Origin: Augochlora pura
Taxonomy: Eukaryota > Arthropoda > Insecta > Hymenoptera > Halictidae
NCBI RefSeq assembly: GCF_028453695.1
Contig: NC_135781.1
Span: 12,089,640-12,153,639 of the forward strand
Direction: 5' to 3'
Length of the DNA: 64,000 nucleotides
Part shown: piece after piece, positions 10,705 through 23,250 of the stretch
Position numbering within the stretch: position 1 is the first letter of the stretch
Layout: each line of letters opens with the position of its first letter
The notes under the pieces: generated by a model
Told to the model about the DNA's origin: nothing
The model's input: the letters and a program-made list of their open reading frames with translations, nothing else
The model's database searches: none
Made by a program: the position numbers and the translations under genes

Positions 10705-12520
10705 TATGTTTATTTGTTTATGTAATAAGTTTTGATCGTTTTATAATATACGACACGTGTTGTATTTTTATTATGTTATACTGTACAATATATGATATGT
10801 TTTCATAATTTCATATTTTATGTAATAACATTATATTTGATTCATGTGTAATTTAGTTTGGATTTTGACTTGTCGTTGGCTTTTGCCTTTTTTAGTTATT
10901 TTTTCTACAGTGCGAACAATTAAATACTGTGCCCGTACAATTGTTGTACTTCTCAGCTATTTCAAATACGTTTTAAAGTCATATCTATATTGTAATGTTT
11001 GAGAATTAAATATATAATTATTACATAATTGTCACAACAATGGTCGACAATTTGAGCGCGTTAGTAAACCATCTAGACATTGTCCCCGAATTAAACTTCG
11101 AAACTTCAGATATATTTTTTTTAAATTACTCTTTATTATTTCGTACCCATTATTTACGTGAGATTAACAAATAGTTGCATCAACGATAATACTTGGTGTG
11201 GGTTATTCTAAAATCAAGCTTCATTATGCCATCGGGAAATTTAAAGGACATTTTTATTTTCTGGCACATTCATTTTTACATTTGTCAAATAAGGCACATT
11301 AAATTGCTTTATTCACGAATAAACAAAATGAAAGAATGAAAAAATGTAATACATCTAAACCAAAGGCACAGCAATTTGTCAGCCAACAGTAACGAGCTCC
11401 GCTGCACGTTATATAGAACGGTTTTCGTATAAAATTATCATCAATTTTGTTACAGTTTAAATGTGCTTTCGTTAATAAATAGTACAGTACGACTAATAAT
11501 AAGTGTACTTATTATGAGACACTGTTTTCGTACCGCATCCACACGTTCCATATTAAATGTCCCTATTCTGGAACATCCATTTGAAATGTCAGTTCCATAG
11601 ATAGAACAATGATAAAATTGAAACACACATTAGGAAACAGTACGTTTCTGCTCAAAAACATCCGTATTCGAGCAAACGCACGAGTAAAAATTTTACATCC
11701 ATTTTCTCATGCTGTATATACTCTTTATTGCGCTATTTGTGTTATAGTTTCAAGTAGGGTTCACAATCGATCGGTATTTCATAATAAGTTAGTTTCACCT
11801 TAACCAAAGTCGCGCGATCCGTGAGATTAGCAAGCATTTGTCGCAATCTCGCGGGACCCTTCAATTGCGACGACCGTGAAGTTTGATTTATTTAACATCC
11901 CTGACAGCGGAGTCGTTTCATTCATGCCGCTTTGCAATTCATTTGTCGTATTCTCCGGAATGCCTCCCGGAGCGTCATGCAGCGAGCACAGAGAAAATGT
12001 CTTCGCATTCCGGTCCCGGGCATGCCACGATCTCTCGCGCTTTCCTCGGAATTTACGACTGCCTGCCCCCTATTTTTCTCGAAATTCTTGCAATAATTTC
12101 CTTTATTCACCGTTACGATTCGCTCGCGACGCGCTTCGAAAGACTCCCCGTCCCTCAGAGAACGCGCGCTCTGTGCTGTGCTACGATTATGTATGTGTCA
12201 GCGATAGTGTACAACTCTTAAGGAAAATCGAGGACGAATAGAACGACGATATTTCGCATTCGGCGAATTTATGATTTAACCGGGAGTTGAGCACGGAATA
12301 CGATTGGTTTAATGTAGCTTGAGCATCCTATCAGCGTTACACATTTATAATAATTATTTAAAAGTGTAACACGTAGCACTTCGTATGCGGTGAGTTTTTA
12401 TTTTTCCTGTGACAGTATCTTCGTTCAAATTTCAAATCAAGCAATGCTAGGTGTTGGAACTAATTGCTGTAATACAAAATATGTGATAAGATCTTCAACA
12501 TGAATACCCATTTAAGCACT

Positions 12521-12650
12521 GGACGTCTTATAAACGTCCATTTTACGTCCATTTCTGTCTGAACGTTTTACGCCCTAAAATGAACATCTTGACAAATGAA
12601 CGTCTTGATTTGTTACACTAGACGTTTCTAGGACATCCGTGGGACATTGT
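12521..12650. repeat. GACGTC-rich dispersed repeat (copy 2)
   Basis: It contains ggacgtcttataaacgtcc, attttacgtccatttc, aaaatgaacatcttgac, atgaacgtcttg and tagacgtttctaggaca. The same phrases in similar order occur at 8097-8250. Non-coding. Confidence 0.5.
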
Positions 12651-12849
12651 TTACGAAAATCGCATTTTTTACATTTTCGTTATAAACTCAGATAAGGTTA
12701 GAAAAACGAGTGATATTTAATTGTCTTACCTTTCCAAGCAATAGTAAAATTGAAAGAAAGTAATTTTCACCATTGTCCAATAGACTAGTCTAAACAAAAG
12801 TTCAAGTCATTCATCTTCAGTTTGTAGAAAGTTATCGCGTTTTGGAAGT

Positions 12850-13470
12850 GCTCCAATACTTTCTTCACCCACTGTAGATGGGGGGAGTTCGTCGACGCCT
12901 TCGGACCACCTTCTTTCTTCACTCGAGTCTCTCCCACCTCTCCCGAAGGCGCCATCCCAGGCATCTTATCTCCCATTCCGTCTTTTCCCGTTGAATACCG
13001 TATCAAAGGATATTTAAAACCGTCTTCGGTTTAAAAGAAAGTTTCCTTTAGGGTCGCGAAACAAAAGCGGCAGGGAGGGGAGCAACGCGCGATCCTCCCG
13101 ACAACGTTTAATGGCCACGGGATGCGATTCAACGCGCGGCGATCGTCGAATTCTTTGGCTGGCTGGCAAAATCCGCCGCCTGGTAATCCCGGGCACGTGT
13201 ACCAAATCGGCTGCCGTGCGGTATTCGGGTTGCCGTTTATCTCGCGGCGAGCCCGTTTTATTGAGATGCTTTCAGCCGCGTAAGAACTTCGCCACCCCCG
13301 TCTCGCGCCGATCGGCCCACGCTCCATATGCTTCGAGAACCCTGCCACCCTTTCCTTTGACGATCCACTAACGTTTTCACGGCTGGATCGCTGTCGTGTG
13401 AAACCTGGCCAGGGCTATACCGCCGCACGCCGGCGTAAAGCGCGTTTCTGGCTGAGCAAAATGAGTTCTG
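12850..13470. other. GC/CpG-rich intronic block
   Basis: The block is compositionally exon-like, with open frames on both strands, but no Ig residues or other domain were recognised. Candidate conserved non-coding or regulatory sequence; no specific function assigned. Confidence 0.35.
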
Positions 13471-15100
13471 TCGTTATAGTTCTCTTTATGTGATTATACG
13501 TTACCGAAAGAGCTCCTAGAATTTCTCACTTCCATTGCGCGTATTCAAACGATTTTTCGTATATGAGTACGCACTGCTAAGTACTCACAGGGGAAGTTTA
13601 TACGTATACACTCCATATCGATACTAAATGAAATTATAATTATGCATAGTGGTGCGTGTAATTATAGAAGCAAAGTAAATTTTACATTGGTACTGGTATC
13701 TGAACGAAAACTTAGCAAAATATCATGCTTGTGTATTTTTAATTTTTATTATTTATGTGGCGTTGTCTCACTTATTCCTATTTCGAGAACTCAAATTGCC
13801 TTGAGTCATTTGTGGTCAGAAAAGTGAATTTGCAGAAAAAGTTAAAGGCTATGACTTTTTCAGAGTTTGATAAATGTTTTGAGGGGATGAGACCTATTTT
13901 GAAGGTGACTAAATCAATTTTCGTGAATAAATAGATAGTTTTACTTGGAAATTCTTGGTACTTTTTTTTACATAACTTCGAAGCTTTCGAGCACAAAGGA
14001 TTGAAGTACCTTTTACATTGTTGTATTAGTGTATATTTAAAGAATTGTTAAAAATGTGATTATTGTTCAGAATAGTTTCGAGCGCAAAGGCTTATCGGCA
14101 CATTATGTCATTCGTCAATCTGACGGTTTTCAAATTTCAGAAAGAAATAACAAAAATACCGTGAAATTTTTTTTTTTTCTTAGAGGTTTTACGTCGCATC
14201 AGCTGCAAGGCTATTAGCGACCTTCTATTTAAATAGACCTTATATTTTGTTTATTAAGCCTGTATCTCTCAGAAATTTTACCGTGATATTGATTCTAACC
14301 AATTTATACTGTAAATGAGCAACTCCATTATATAACAAAACTTCTATTATTCTATAAATAAGTATATAAGTCTATATTGAATTTGAAAATTTTGCTTTGC
14401 AAAGACATCCTGCAGTAGATGTACTTTAATTTACAATAAAATAAATAGGTCTCCAAAAGGACTAATTTCGAGCGCAAAACCAGTATCTTTAAATTTTTCT
14501 AATGTTTCAACTATTCTACATTTCACCCATGAATTATCGTCATAAATAAATAAAATTAATAATCTAATCGTAGCCATCGAAAACGCAAACTCTATCTCAA
14601 TAACGAGAATTCGATAATAAACAAATAAAGATTAAGAACGTAGTTTAACAGTGAAGTAGTTCGCGTAACTCACAGTACGACATGAAATTCTTTCGCAATA
14701 AATCTGTCATAATCGCGATGATAAACTGTCAATCAGATCTCACGAAGTGTCCAAATGCTTCTAGATTAATGCGTTGGTAGCGTGCATTCGTATGACATGC
14801 CATCTTGATGCATCGCTTGTAAGGCAAACGCATAATCATCCCTGTCACATCCTGTGTTCCCTTTGTATACCGCAACCGGTTCCCGTTAAACGAGCCTCTT
14901 TAATAATACATAAGACGGAATCCTGGCCAGCTCAAAGGACGACATTGTCAACCAGAGATCAATTAAGACTGGGCATGAAAATGTCAGCAGGTCACTTGAT
15001 TCGATCTCCCTGTTATACGGGGTGCGATTAGTCGCAACTGACCAGGTCAAGTCTTTTTATAATTTCCGTTGGTAACACCTGGTGTCTTTTACTTGTATTA

Positions 15101-15509
15101 TTAGGTTGGGAAGAAAATAATGTCGGTTTCCAAACTATATCTTTAAATCGACATATCACAAATCGGAATAAGTTCATTTAATCAAAATAAGATCCATTAC
15201 AATCTACACATTTATGCCAATAAATTGACAGTTTGTTAATTCCAGTAGCGTAAAATTCTGTTGTTTTGGAATTGATAAATTCTTCGAACGAATATTACAC
15301 GAACTTACCTTGGTATTTATTACGAAGGCAATAACTTCAAGTGAGCGCAAATTAACAGTACAAACAGAAGCATAGCTATCAGCATGCAGCGCGACATCTG
15401 CACTGTAAGATGACATTGAAAGGTAAACAGAAAGAAGTGAATTGTTATCCCAAAACATGCGTCAAAGTTCGAAAGTTCGAAAACCGACATTAATTTCTTA
15501 CCAACCTAA
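15101..15509 (-). mobile_element. Internally deleted mariner transposon
   Basis: Inverted termini are classic for mariner: TTAGGTTGGGAAGAAAATAA at the left and TTAATTTCTTACCAACCTAA at the right, flanked by TA dinucleotides (15099-15100 and 15510-15511). At 409 bases it is about a third of a full mariner. Only the C-terminal end of the transposase frame survives, on the - strand near the left end, while the right third looks like the 5' untranslated part. It is an immobile, deleted copy unless mobilised in trans. Confidence 0.85.
15178..15288 (-). pseudogene. Mariner transposase C-terminal remnant
   Basis: The - strand encodes about 36 codons ending at a stop: FEEFINSKTTEFYATGINKL followed by SIYWHKCVDCNGSYFD. 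The pattern FY..GI.KL..W.KC....G.YF is the usual C-terminus of mariner transposases. The catalytic D,D,D domain and the DNA-binding N-terminus are missing, so it cannot be functional. Confidence 0.8.
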
Positions 15510-18500
15510 TAAATTGCTTAACGTGTATTATAGTCGAAAATTCGGATTCGTTGTTCGATAAAAAGCGAGCTATGATCGTTTTAATGGTATGAATAAATAT
15601 GAGTATTTGACCTCTTTCACATCGGCGTATGATGTACAAGCTAAGGAGAAAATAACGATGCTCAGTCGTAGGACGCAAAGTTATACTCTACTTACCTCAT
15701 TTTCTTTAATAAATTGTAAATAGCTGGAGTGGACGGGCGAAAGTGCATGTAAATATCGAGATTTATACATTATTTCATATCAGCTGGAATTAAACGGAAA
15801 CTTGTCCCTTAGATAATGGTTTTAGGTAACGAGGAAATAAAATATACTATGGAAACCGTGTTTTGCATTATTAGTCGCATTCGTCATGTTATGTATGCGT
15901 AGAATCCACGATCGCATTGTAAACGATTTGAAACAGTAAAGGGGCAGCCCTGTCACTTATACATTTTGCGACAAAATATTTATATAAATTATATAAATAA
16001 AAAGTCTAAGAGAGGAGACTAAGTTATTGTTGGATTTAGGATAGGGAAAAATAATAAGACCTTGTTTTATAACAATAAATATATAATGTTAATAATGTAT
16101 TAACTACAGATTAACATTAAATCTGCGACGATCAAAATTATCTAAAATTATCAAAATTACCTATTTTCTTATTTTGTAATCCTACAAACTTGAGAGACGC
16201 TTTCGTGGAAAATACTTGAATAAATTACATTATTAGAACAAGCATTTTTATAATAAAAGCTTTACAAAATTTGTATAAATTCGTTCTTCTCACTTTTATG
16301 AAGCAATGTAATTTATTTTATTTATTTTATTAAGCAATACTATTTTATTGTATGGTAGGTTTAGTATTAATAACTGGACCGCGGGTTTTATGCATTTATA
16401 ATTAAAACTCAGTAGATTAAATAGAGAATAGTAGAAACGTGTATTTTTGTACACGTGTACCCGTGTACTGCTAATATTTTATATTTTGCGTAATTATTTC
16501 GCGTAGAATAAAATACCTGTGTTTTGAAATATTTATTTTTGAAGCATGCCAATAATTTGAAAAAATATGGTTTATTCACACGAATTTAAAAATATACACG
16601 CGCGCACATATATGTTGGAATACAAGTGCACGCGTGTGTTATAAATGACACGTGTAAACACACGTGCAATTTGTACATAATCATTGGCTCATATTCAAAC
16701 GTTGTTCGCAGTAAAAAAATCTGATAAAATTATTTCCTGATTTATGAGTGACCATAAAGATGGATATTTTTCTTTATCACAATTGATGCATATTCTAGTA
16801 CTTTGCACTTCGTTGTCTCCTCCCAGGGGACATCGTGATTCTAGTATATCACTAGATATTAAAATTTATTAGCGAGTATGGGGAATCAACTTGTTTCAGT
16901 TTAACTTTTTGAAAAATGTACGTTTCTCTGAAGAAAACAAATCAGAATACGGTACAATTACTGAGATATATAATTATATATGTAAGATATATAATGACCA
17001 GTTGAGAATTGATTTTTGAAAACTGAGAATACGTCTGTGAATATATTCGATGAACAATACATTGAACAATATATAAACTATTTGCGATGTGGGTGGAAGA
17101 AAATAAGACTGTATTGTTTCTTCTAACAGATGATAAATTAATAAGAAGATAAATTATAAGAAAAAAAATGTTGATTTCCAAATATTCCTCGATATCTACA
17201 AATTTATATAAATTGAATATTATTATATCTTACATTGTTCCAGGCGTATATATTAATTTCAAATGTTCCCCCGAGTTTACAAAAATACCCGGAAGTATAT
17301 AATACTATACATTTACTATTATACAATATAAAGGTTCATAAGTGCTGGTAGATAACATCCATGATGGTGCGGAGTGCAAAGGGCTAGATTACTAAGTGAT
17401 TAGGGCTCATTGTGATTAATCACTGTTTGATTTTATCGAAAATACAGACACTACGATTTATTTCCTAAAAAGTGGTCAAACCGTATTGATATTACACTGT
17501 AAGTTGTAAACGAAGGATCGACGCAGATTTTGATTAGATCAACGAGTGAAAAATATAGGGTCCGTATGAAATTTGAGAACAGACGTCAACGAAGTCGATG
17601 GAAAAGAGGCCGTCGATTCTCATTTAACCGAAGCGATCCCCTTTAATGATAAATCAGTCGGCACCGCCAAACTGATCAAAGGGAGATGCTGGCGCGATCC
17701 GGAAGCAATTAAGCTTCGAAGAGCTGGACTTACTTACCGGGACATTCGAGTCGCCGTATTCTATCTGCTTGGAATTCGTCTGGTTCTGCCTGAGTGGACA
17801 CGTGTTCGATGGTACTAGCCATCGAAATCAAGTTTCGGGTCACAGTCACTTCCAAAGCAGAATAACGTTTTCGGAATTGAGACAACGACATGCATTTCTT
17901 TTAAATGTTAGAGGAACGAGTTAACTGGTCCAGTGTCTAAAGAAATTGTTAATTATTCACTTTACGGCAGGCAGTATTGAAAACATATTATAATGTCATG
18001 AAAGTGGGAGATGTCTTCCTAAATGTGAATGTCTTGCAAAATTTTTAATTAATTGAAATAACAATATCAAATGTATATAATTTTGAGAAATGATGAAAGA
18101 TTGGAAAAGTCTTTTAGTATTTTTATCTGAACTTGGAACAATAATTTCGTCAATGTTGCATCAGTTGTTTAAGTAATTCGCGATCGCTTCAAAAAGATTC
18201 GTTCGAATTCAGGAAAGGTTGCACAAATACTTTTCGAAGTCACTGTACGCCGAACCCGTAGCCATTGATTTGAAATTCTCGAACGTTCGATTCTATGGCA
18301 TATTTCATAGTACTGCCAATATACGTTTGACAAGATCAAAGAACACTCTCAGAGGCAAATGATCCACCAGAGTTCTCGAGTATCATGCGGAAAATTAGAG
18401 AGGAAAATTAATATGCTGATTCCCCGGGCCGCGAACAAAGCGCGGATTTTACAACGTCTGACTCGGTCACTTTATGCGGCCGCGATAATTCTCGGTACGC

Positions 18501-19597
18501 TACCCGAAGCTCGTGTTGGCACAATTCACGCGACGTTCGCATGTCTATTGTCGTGCCGTACTCGCAATAAGTGATCATACTTTCGTAAGCGGGTCTTCGG
18601 AGTTTCGTAAAGTTTCGTAGACTATTAATACTCCATATCCCGATAAAGTATTGAAATCCGTTCTGTAATATTATAAAGGAAGCTCCCTGTAACATCAATA
18701 AATAATTATAAGCTTAATTATTATATTAATTATATATTCATTTAGACTCTTCTAATATAAGCTTGAATAAGGGAATGATTTTTTAACTAGTTAACTATTT
18801 TCGACGATTATACACCGCACGAAGAAATGGTATCATTTTTTATTATAACAAGTATACCGTTAAAACCAGCTAATTAAATATAAAATTAAATTAAAAATAA
18901 AACAAATGTTTCATTGCAACTTAATTTTATATTACAACAACCATGCACAAAATTTTCGAGAAGGTTGTGACAGCTAACTTGTTAAGAAAAGGTCTTCATA
19001 ATTTGAACATTTAGAAAATTGAAAGTATAAGATCGATCATTTTGACCTGCATGATAGACTTAATGAACACATTTAAATTACATTATTCCCATTTATTAGA
19101 TCCAAGTTTCAAAAATAAGAATTGGAAGATTGAAAATAAAATAAATAGTGTGCCTGTTCCGAAAATATATTTATATTTACACTATTTATGCTATGATACC
19201 ATATATAAATTTATATATTTATATATAAATAAGTAGACAGAAGGAGTATTTTTGGCTATAAAATTGTTAACATTTTCATTTTCCATTTACCTCTTATTCG
19301 GCGTTAAGTGAGGTAAACAAGTATCCGAATTGAGCACTAAATCACGGACGAAGAACCGAAAGAGTACACGACTGTGGCTGGAAACGAAATTGACTGTATT
19401 CGTTCTGCAGATACGCAGGAAACCTCGCGGTTGAAATTCACAGCCGTCCTCGGCAAAGCAGATTTCCCCGATACAATCGACCGGCTAACTTTCCCGGGTA
19501 ACAATATTAAGCTCGAGGGACAGTTTGGGGGATTAAAAGTGACGTTTATGGGCGAACGTGCTCCGGATAACCCCCCACGAATCGATAACTGTTTCAG

Positions 19598-19847
19598 GTC
19601 ACTGTGGACTTGGGCAAAGACGCGGAATTCCAGTGTTCCGTCACCGGACAGCCTACGCCAGTAATCACGTGGACGAAAGACGGACTTCCGGTCCGTGAGA
19701 GCGCCTCGGGGAGGAACAAGATCACGGGAACGGATGGATCCACGCTGCAAATTTCCTCTATCGTTAGGGACGACAAAGGGATGTATCAGTGTTTCGCACA
19801 GAACGATTATGAGATGGTCCAGGCCACTGCGGAATTACGCCTCGGGG
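19598..19847 (+). CDS. Dscam2: Dscam2-like, Ig domain 4 exon
   Basis: This exon encodes Ig4 of the receptor. It begins at VTVDLGKDAEFQCSVTGQP, has the core tryptophan in PVITWTKDGLP, and closes the fold with RDDKGMYQCFAQNDYE and the strand VQATAELRLG. The phrase DDxGMYQCFxxNDYExxQATAEL is highly characteristic of Dscam Ig4, which makes this the strongest family marker in the window. The acceptor is gtttcag and the donor G|gtgagt. Entry phase is 0 (matching the Ig3 exon) and exit phase 1; its last G joins AC of the next exon to give aspartate in RLGDAAPQ. In Dscam1, domains Ig1-Ig4 form the horseshoe that carries homophilic contacts, and the same is expected here. No frameshift or missing cysteine. 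Confidence 0.92.
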
Positions 19848-20693
19848 GTGAGTATTGAATCACTGGGAAATAATTAGGCGATCATTCCTGTATCTGACAT
19901 GCCTCGAATAGACTGCTACGTAATGACTGTTCCCATGCAAATTTCCCTGCGTAATTGTGCGTTATATTATTTTATACCATTTACAAAAACAAAATAAAGA
20001 AATCTTTTGTTTGTTAAGTTGTCTTTTAATTTCTTTTTATTCCCTGATACATTCAATCGTCCTTTAATTTCATTATCAGAATACTTAGCTTTCTTCACTA
20101 AACAATATTAGAGAACATTCCTATATTTTCGTTCACTGTATGTTAACTAAAAAATATCTCTATAAACATTAATTTTAGAACTCTTGCAGCTTAATAGTAT
20201 TGCATTCTGTATTTAGTAGACTTTCGAACGGCATGATTAAATGTTATATATCAACAAACTTTCATTCGTAAGGAAAGAAAAATTAAGGTGAACGAGTTAA
20301 ACGACTCGCCATATACTTATCACATGCAATTATTTGTCAATAATAAACGTAGTTCAAAATTACAGTTTCTCATTCGTTAAAATTCCACAATGTAATGACA
20401 GAACGCAAATATTCTCTGAAACGAAGACCGAATTACATCGTTCTGTAAAAATAATTCCAGGAAGGTGGTAACGACGTCTTTAAATCGGCCCTTTATTTCC
20501 AACGAACTTAGTATATTTGAATAGTTAATTTTCCATCCGAGTCGAGCGAGAAGGATGTGGACGGGACGGGAGAACTGGCGGGAAACTTTGGTACAAGCGT
20601 CGGCGGAATTAGCCGGTTTGAAAGTTAAAAATTTAAGACCAATAAAAGCGTGGGCGGCGATCAGGCGAAGGTGCTGAAGATGAATGGTACCGC

Positions 20694-20706
20694 GGGGGGG
20701 GGGGGG
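20694..20706. repeat. Run of 13 G
   Basis: An uninterrupted G tract inside a short GC-rich patch. Likely length-variable, and a possible sequencing or assembly weak point. Confidence 0.8.
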
Positions 20707-22838
20707 CGGCGGAGATACAGTTTCGCAGGGAGTGAAATGCAATTTGTCACGGCGACTCAGCTTAGAACGCGACGGTGTACAATTACCGGTGAAAGATACG
20801 GAACAAAATAATTTTTGATGAACAGTCGCGCCCGGCACTCGTGCAAAAGCTGCAACGGAAGATAAAGTGGTGCTGATGTAACTGATATTCGTGCGCCGGA
20901 CGCACGGTTTAACGTTAAATATTTATTAAATAACTCACTCGACAATGTCGCTTTAATTGCGAGCTACGATTTTAATATTATATACCGTCGTTGGCAATCA
21001 TTTAGAACGCGGCATGAATATTGATATCGGGAAGGCAGTCACGGTACATTCGTCATTCCGTATTATTGGCACGAACGTAAGTTCATTATGTTTGTTGCCA
21101 TTGATCACGGTAACAATAATTATAATGCTCCAATCGCGGCGGGAACGATGAACGGGGTTTGTTTAACGGATATTTCAGAGCACACAGTTTTTATTCTATT
21201 TTTCATAGTGTAAACAAATATAGCTGCAACATCGAATGAAAATATTGAAAACCTGGTGTGCTCTGTGGTGAGAAGACGACTAAACAAACAACGGCCGCTG
21301 GGCAGGCGGTTTTGTTTACATCATGTGCAAGCTTTTGATAATACACAAATTAGCCCCACGCAGCTGCACAATTTTACGAACGAAACGGGCTACTAATAGG
21401 GTTGATGTCCCAATTTTCGTGCGCCCGGATTAAAAAATTATGGAAAAAGGAAAGTGTTACATATAAATTGATAATTTATATTATTATCTATATTGGTTTA
21501 GTGCAATAATAATAAAATAATAAAATAAATAATAATGTAATAAGTAATAATACAAGCCGATTTATTTCAAAACATTTTCCTCCGGGCTTACAATAATTTA
21601 AGAAGTGATAATAAATCATTGTAATAATCATTAAGGCAATAATAATAAATAAATAAATAAACATGTTCGATTCAAGGAGAAATATCAATTTATGTATGAA
21701 ACTTTTCTTTTTCTGTACATTTTTAATCCGGGGGCACAGTTATTGGGACATTTGCCCTATACGTATGTTTTCATTGAGCTTCAAAGTTGTAAATTAACTT
21801 AGCTGCGTCAATATATTCTGAAGATAAATTTTGTTACGCGATTTATTGATCATACTGAGTATAGTTCTTTTGAGAATTGCTCTAAAATTATTCTGAATCG
21901 TGCGAAATTGATAAATATGTTGCCATAAGCATTTTGACATAAATCGTAAGAAAAGTATTTTTATTGTAAGATGTAAAATTGCTATTTCCTTATAACGTGT
22001 ATACACGTCGTACGCAGCTAACTGGATAAACATGTTTATAGCCATCTTAACAAGGTTATGTCGTTCTGAATACAGCTACGTTTGAACAAGGATTTACATT
22101 TCTAATCAGTTTTTAAACCTTCTACTGTCCGTTGCTCCAAAGATGACACAGGGATAAGTGTTCTACTGATTCTCACCATCCATGTTAACACCTTCGCAGA
22201 AGTAGGAAAATGAGTTTCCCCTACCTTTCGTTTTCTATTAGACCCAATTTCAAGGAAACAAGGCACTCGAGCCCGGTTGATTGTAAACAAACAAAGCATC
22301 CTGACTTCCATCATCGTCTTGCTTGCCTGTGATCCTCTCCCAGCCTCTTCTATTTTGTTTTCATTCTAGACTTTTGATTATTATTGACTAAGCTACGTTC
22401 TGATCAAGAGACGACTATTGGTCTTTTTTGTTTACCAATAAAATTGAGTTTCGGGAGGTCATAGACAAGTGGGGACTACACGGGCGTGCAGATCAGGCAT
22501 CTTCCCTCGCAACACGGTAAGAATTGTGCCATCTTCTCAACAACGGACAGTACAATGAACTGTGCTACCAGAAATCGATCACGCCTTCTGAAATGTTTCC
22601 TTACAAATATATCTTCCTTGCCATCAAAGTTTTCGTGGGAATGGTAATTAAACTTTTTCACGACAAATCCATTCATTAGGTTATTTATACATTCATTGTT
22701 ATTTTTTTATGATGGAAATACTTGTCATATAGAGCTAAGAGATTAAGATCTCCAATGAATATTTTATCGACTATAAGTAATAAGTAATAACATAAATAAA
22801 ACTATAAGTAATAACATAAATACTTTAGTAATGTACGT

Positions 22839-23250
22839 ATATTCAACATTCTTCATTATATGAATATTAAAATACTACATCATATAAATATTAACTCTTT
22901 GCACTCGAGTAGTGACTCTGAGACACTGTTAAAATTGTTACAGCACGTTAAAAAATAATTTTTATACTATAATAAATTAGCTTTCAAAAATTATTAAAAG
23001 TATAACTGTTGTTGCATGAATTACAAAATTCAATTTCATATGCATAAAAGACATTTTGTCACATAAAATGAAAATGTTATATGTCAGAAAAGTTATTTTA
23101 CAATTACAGTTAAAATGGTTTCGAGTGCAAAGGGTTAATATTCTACATTATATGAATATTAATATTCTACATTATATAAATATTAATATTCTACATTATA
23201 TGAATATTAATATTCTACATTATATAAATATTAATATTTTACATTATAAA
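22839..23250. repeat. 24-bp AT-rich tandem array, split by a MITE
   Basis: After the MITE, the unit TTCTACATTATATGAATATT + aata repeats with exact 24-base spacing (starts at 23141, 23165, 23189, 23213), alternating TATGAA and TATAAA. Similar, more diverged units (ttcttcattatatgaatatt, actacatcatataaatatt) precede the MITE at 22839-22890. The TTAA in the unit (atATTAATatt) supplied the insertion target. Confidence 0.7.
22891..23138. mobile_element. TTAA-flanked MITE, CCCTTTGCACTCGAG family (copy 1)
   Basis: Left end TTAACTCTTTGCACTCGAG; right end TTTCGAGTGCAAAGGGTTAA. Inverted repeats cover about 15 bases and TTAA is present on both sides. It interrupts a 24-bp tandem array: array units lie both before (22839-22890) and after (23139-23250) the element. 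Confidence 0.75.

Larger units (their letters stand above)
2916..19597 (+). other. Dscam2: Intron between Ig3 and Ig4 exons (16.7 kb)
   Basis: This long intron starts gttagt and ends gtttcag. No further exon with Ig signatures (cysteine, tryptophan, DxGxYxC) was seen. It holds two extra copies of the Ig3 exon-end/donor sequence (3765 and 6101), five TTAA-flanked miniature elements, an old mariner-superfamily remnant (8604-10092), a deleted mariner (15101-15509), GACGTC-rich repeats and GC-rich blocks near 3470-4030, 5990-6600, 10100-10480, 11810-12240, 12850-13470, 17550-17830 and 18350-18600. The remainder is plain AT-rich sequence. Confidence 0.75.

Noticed and set aside
17573..17818. 81-codon open frame in a GC-richer patch
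   Set aside because: No domain recognised and no splice-site support; might be conserved non-coding sequence.
19374..19597. Open frame leading into the Ig4 exon
   Set aside because: Not in the Ig4 frame. The Ig3 exon joins in phase at 19598 and Dscam homology starts at VTVDLG.
23137..23250. CRISPR-like array
   Set aside because: Head-to-tail 24-base units without spacers in an intron of an animal gene; a plain tandem repeat.
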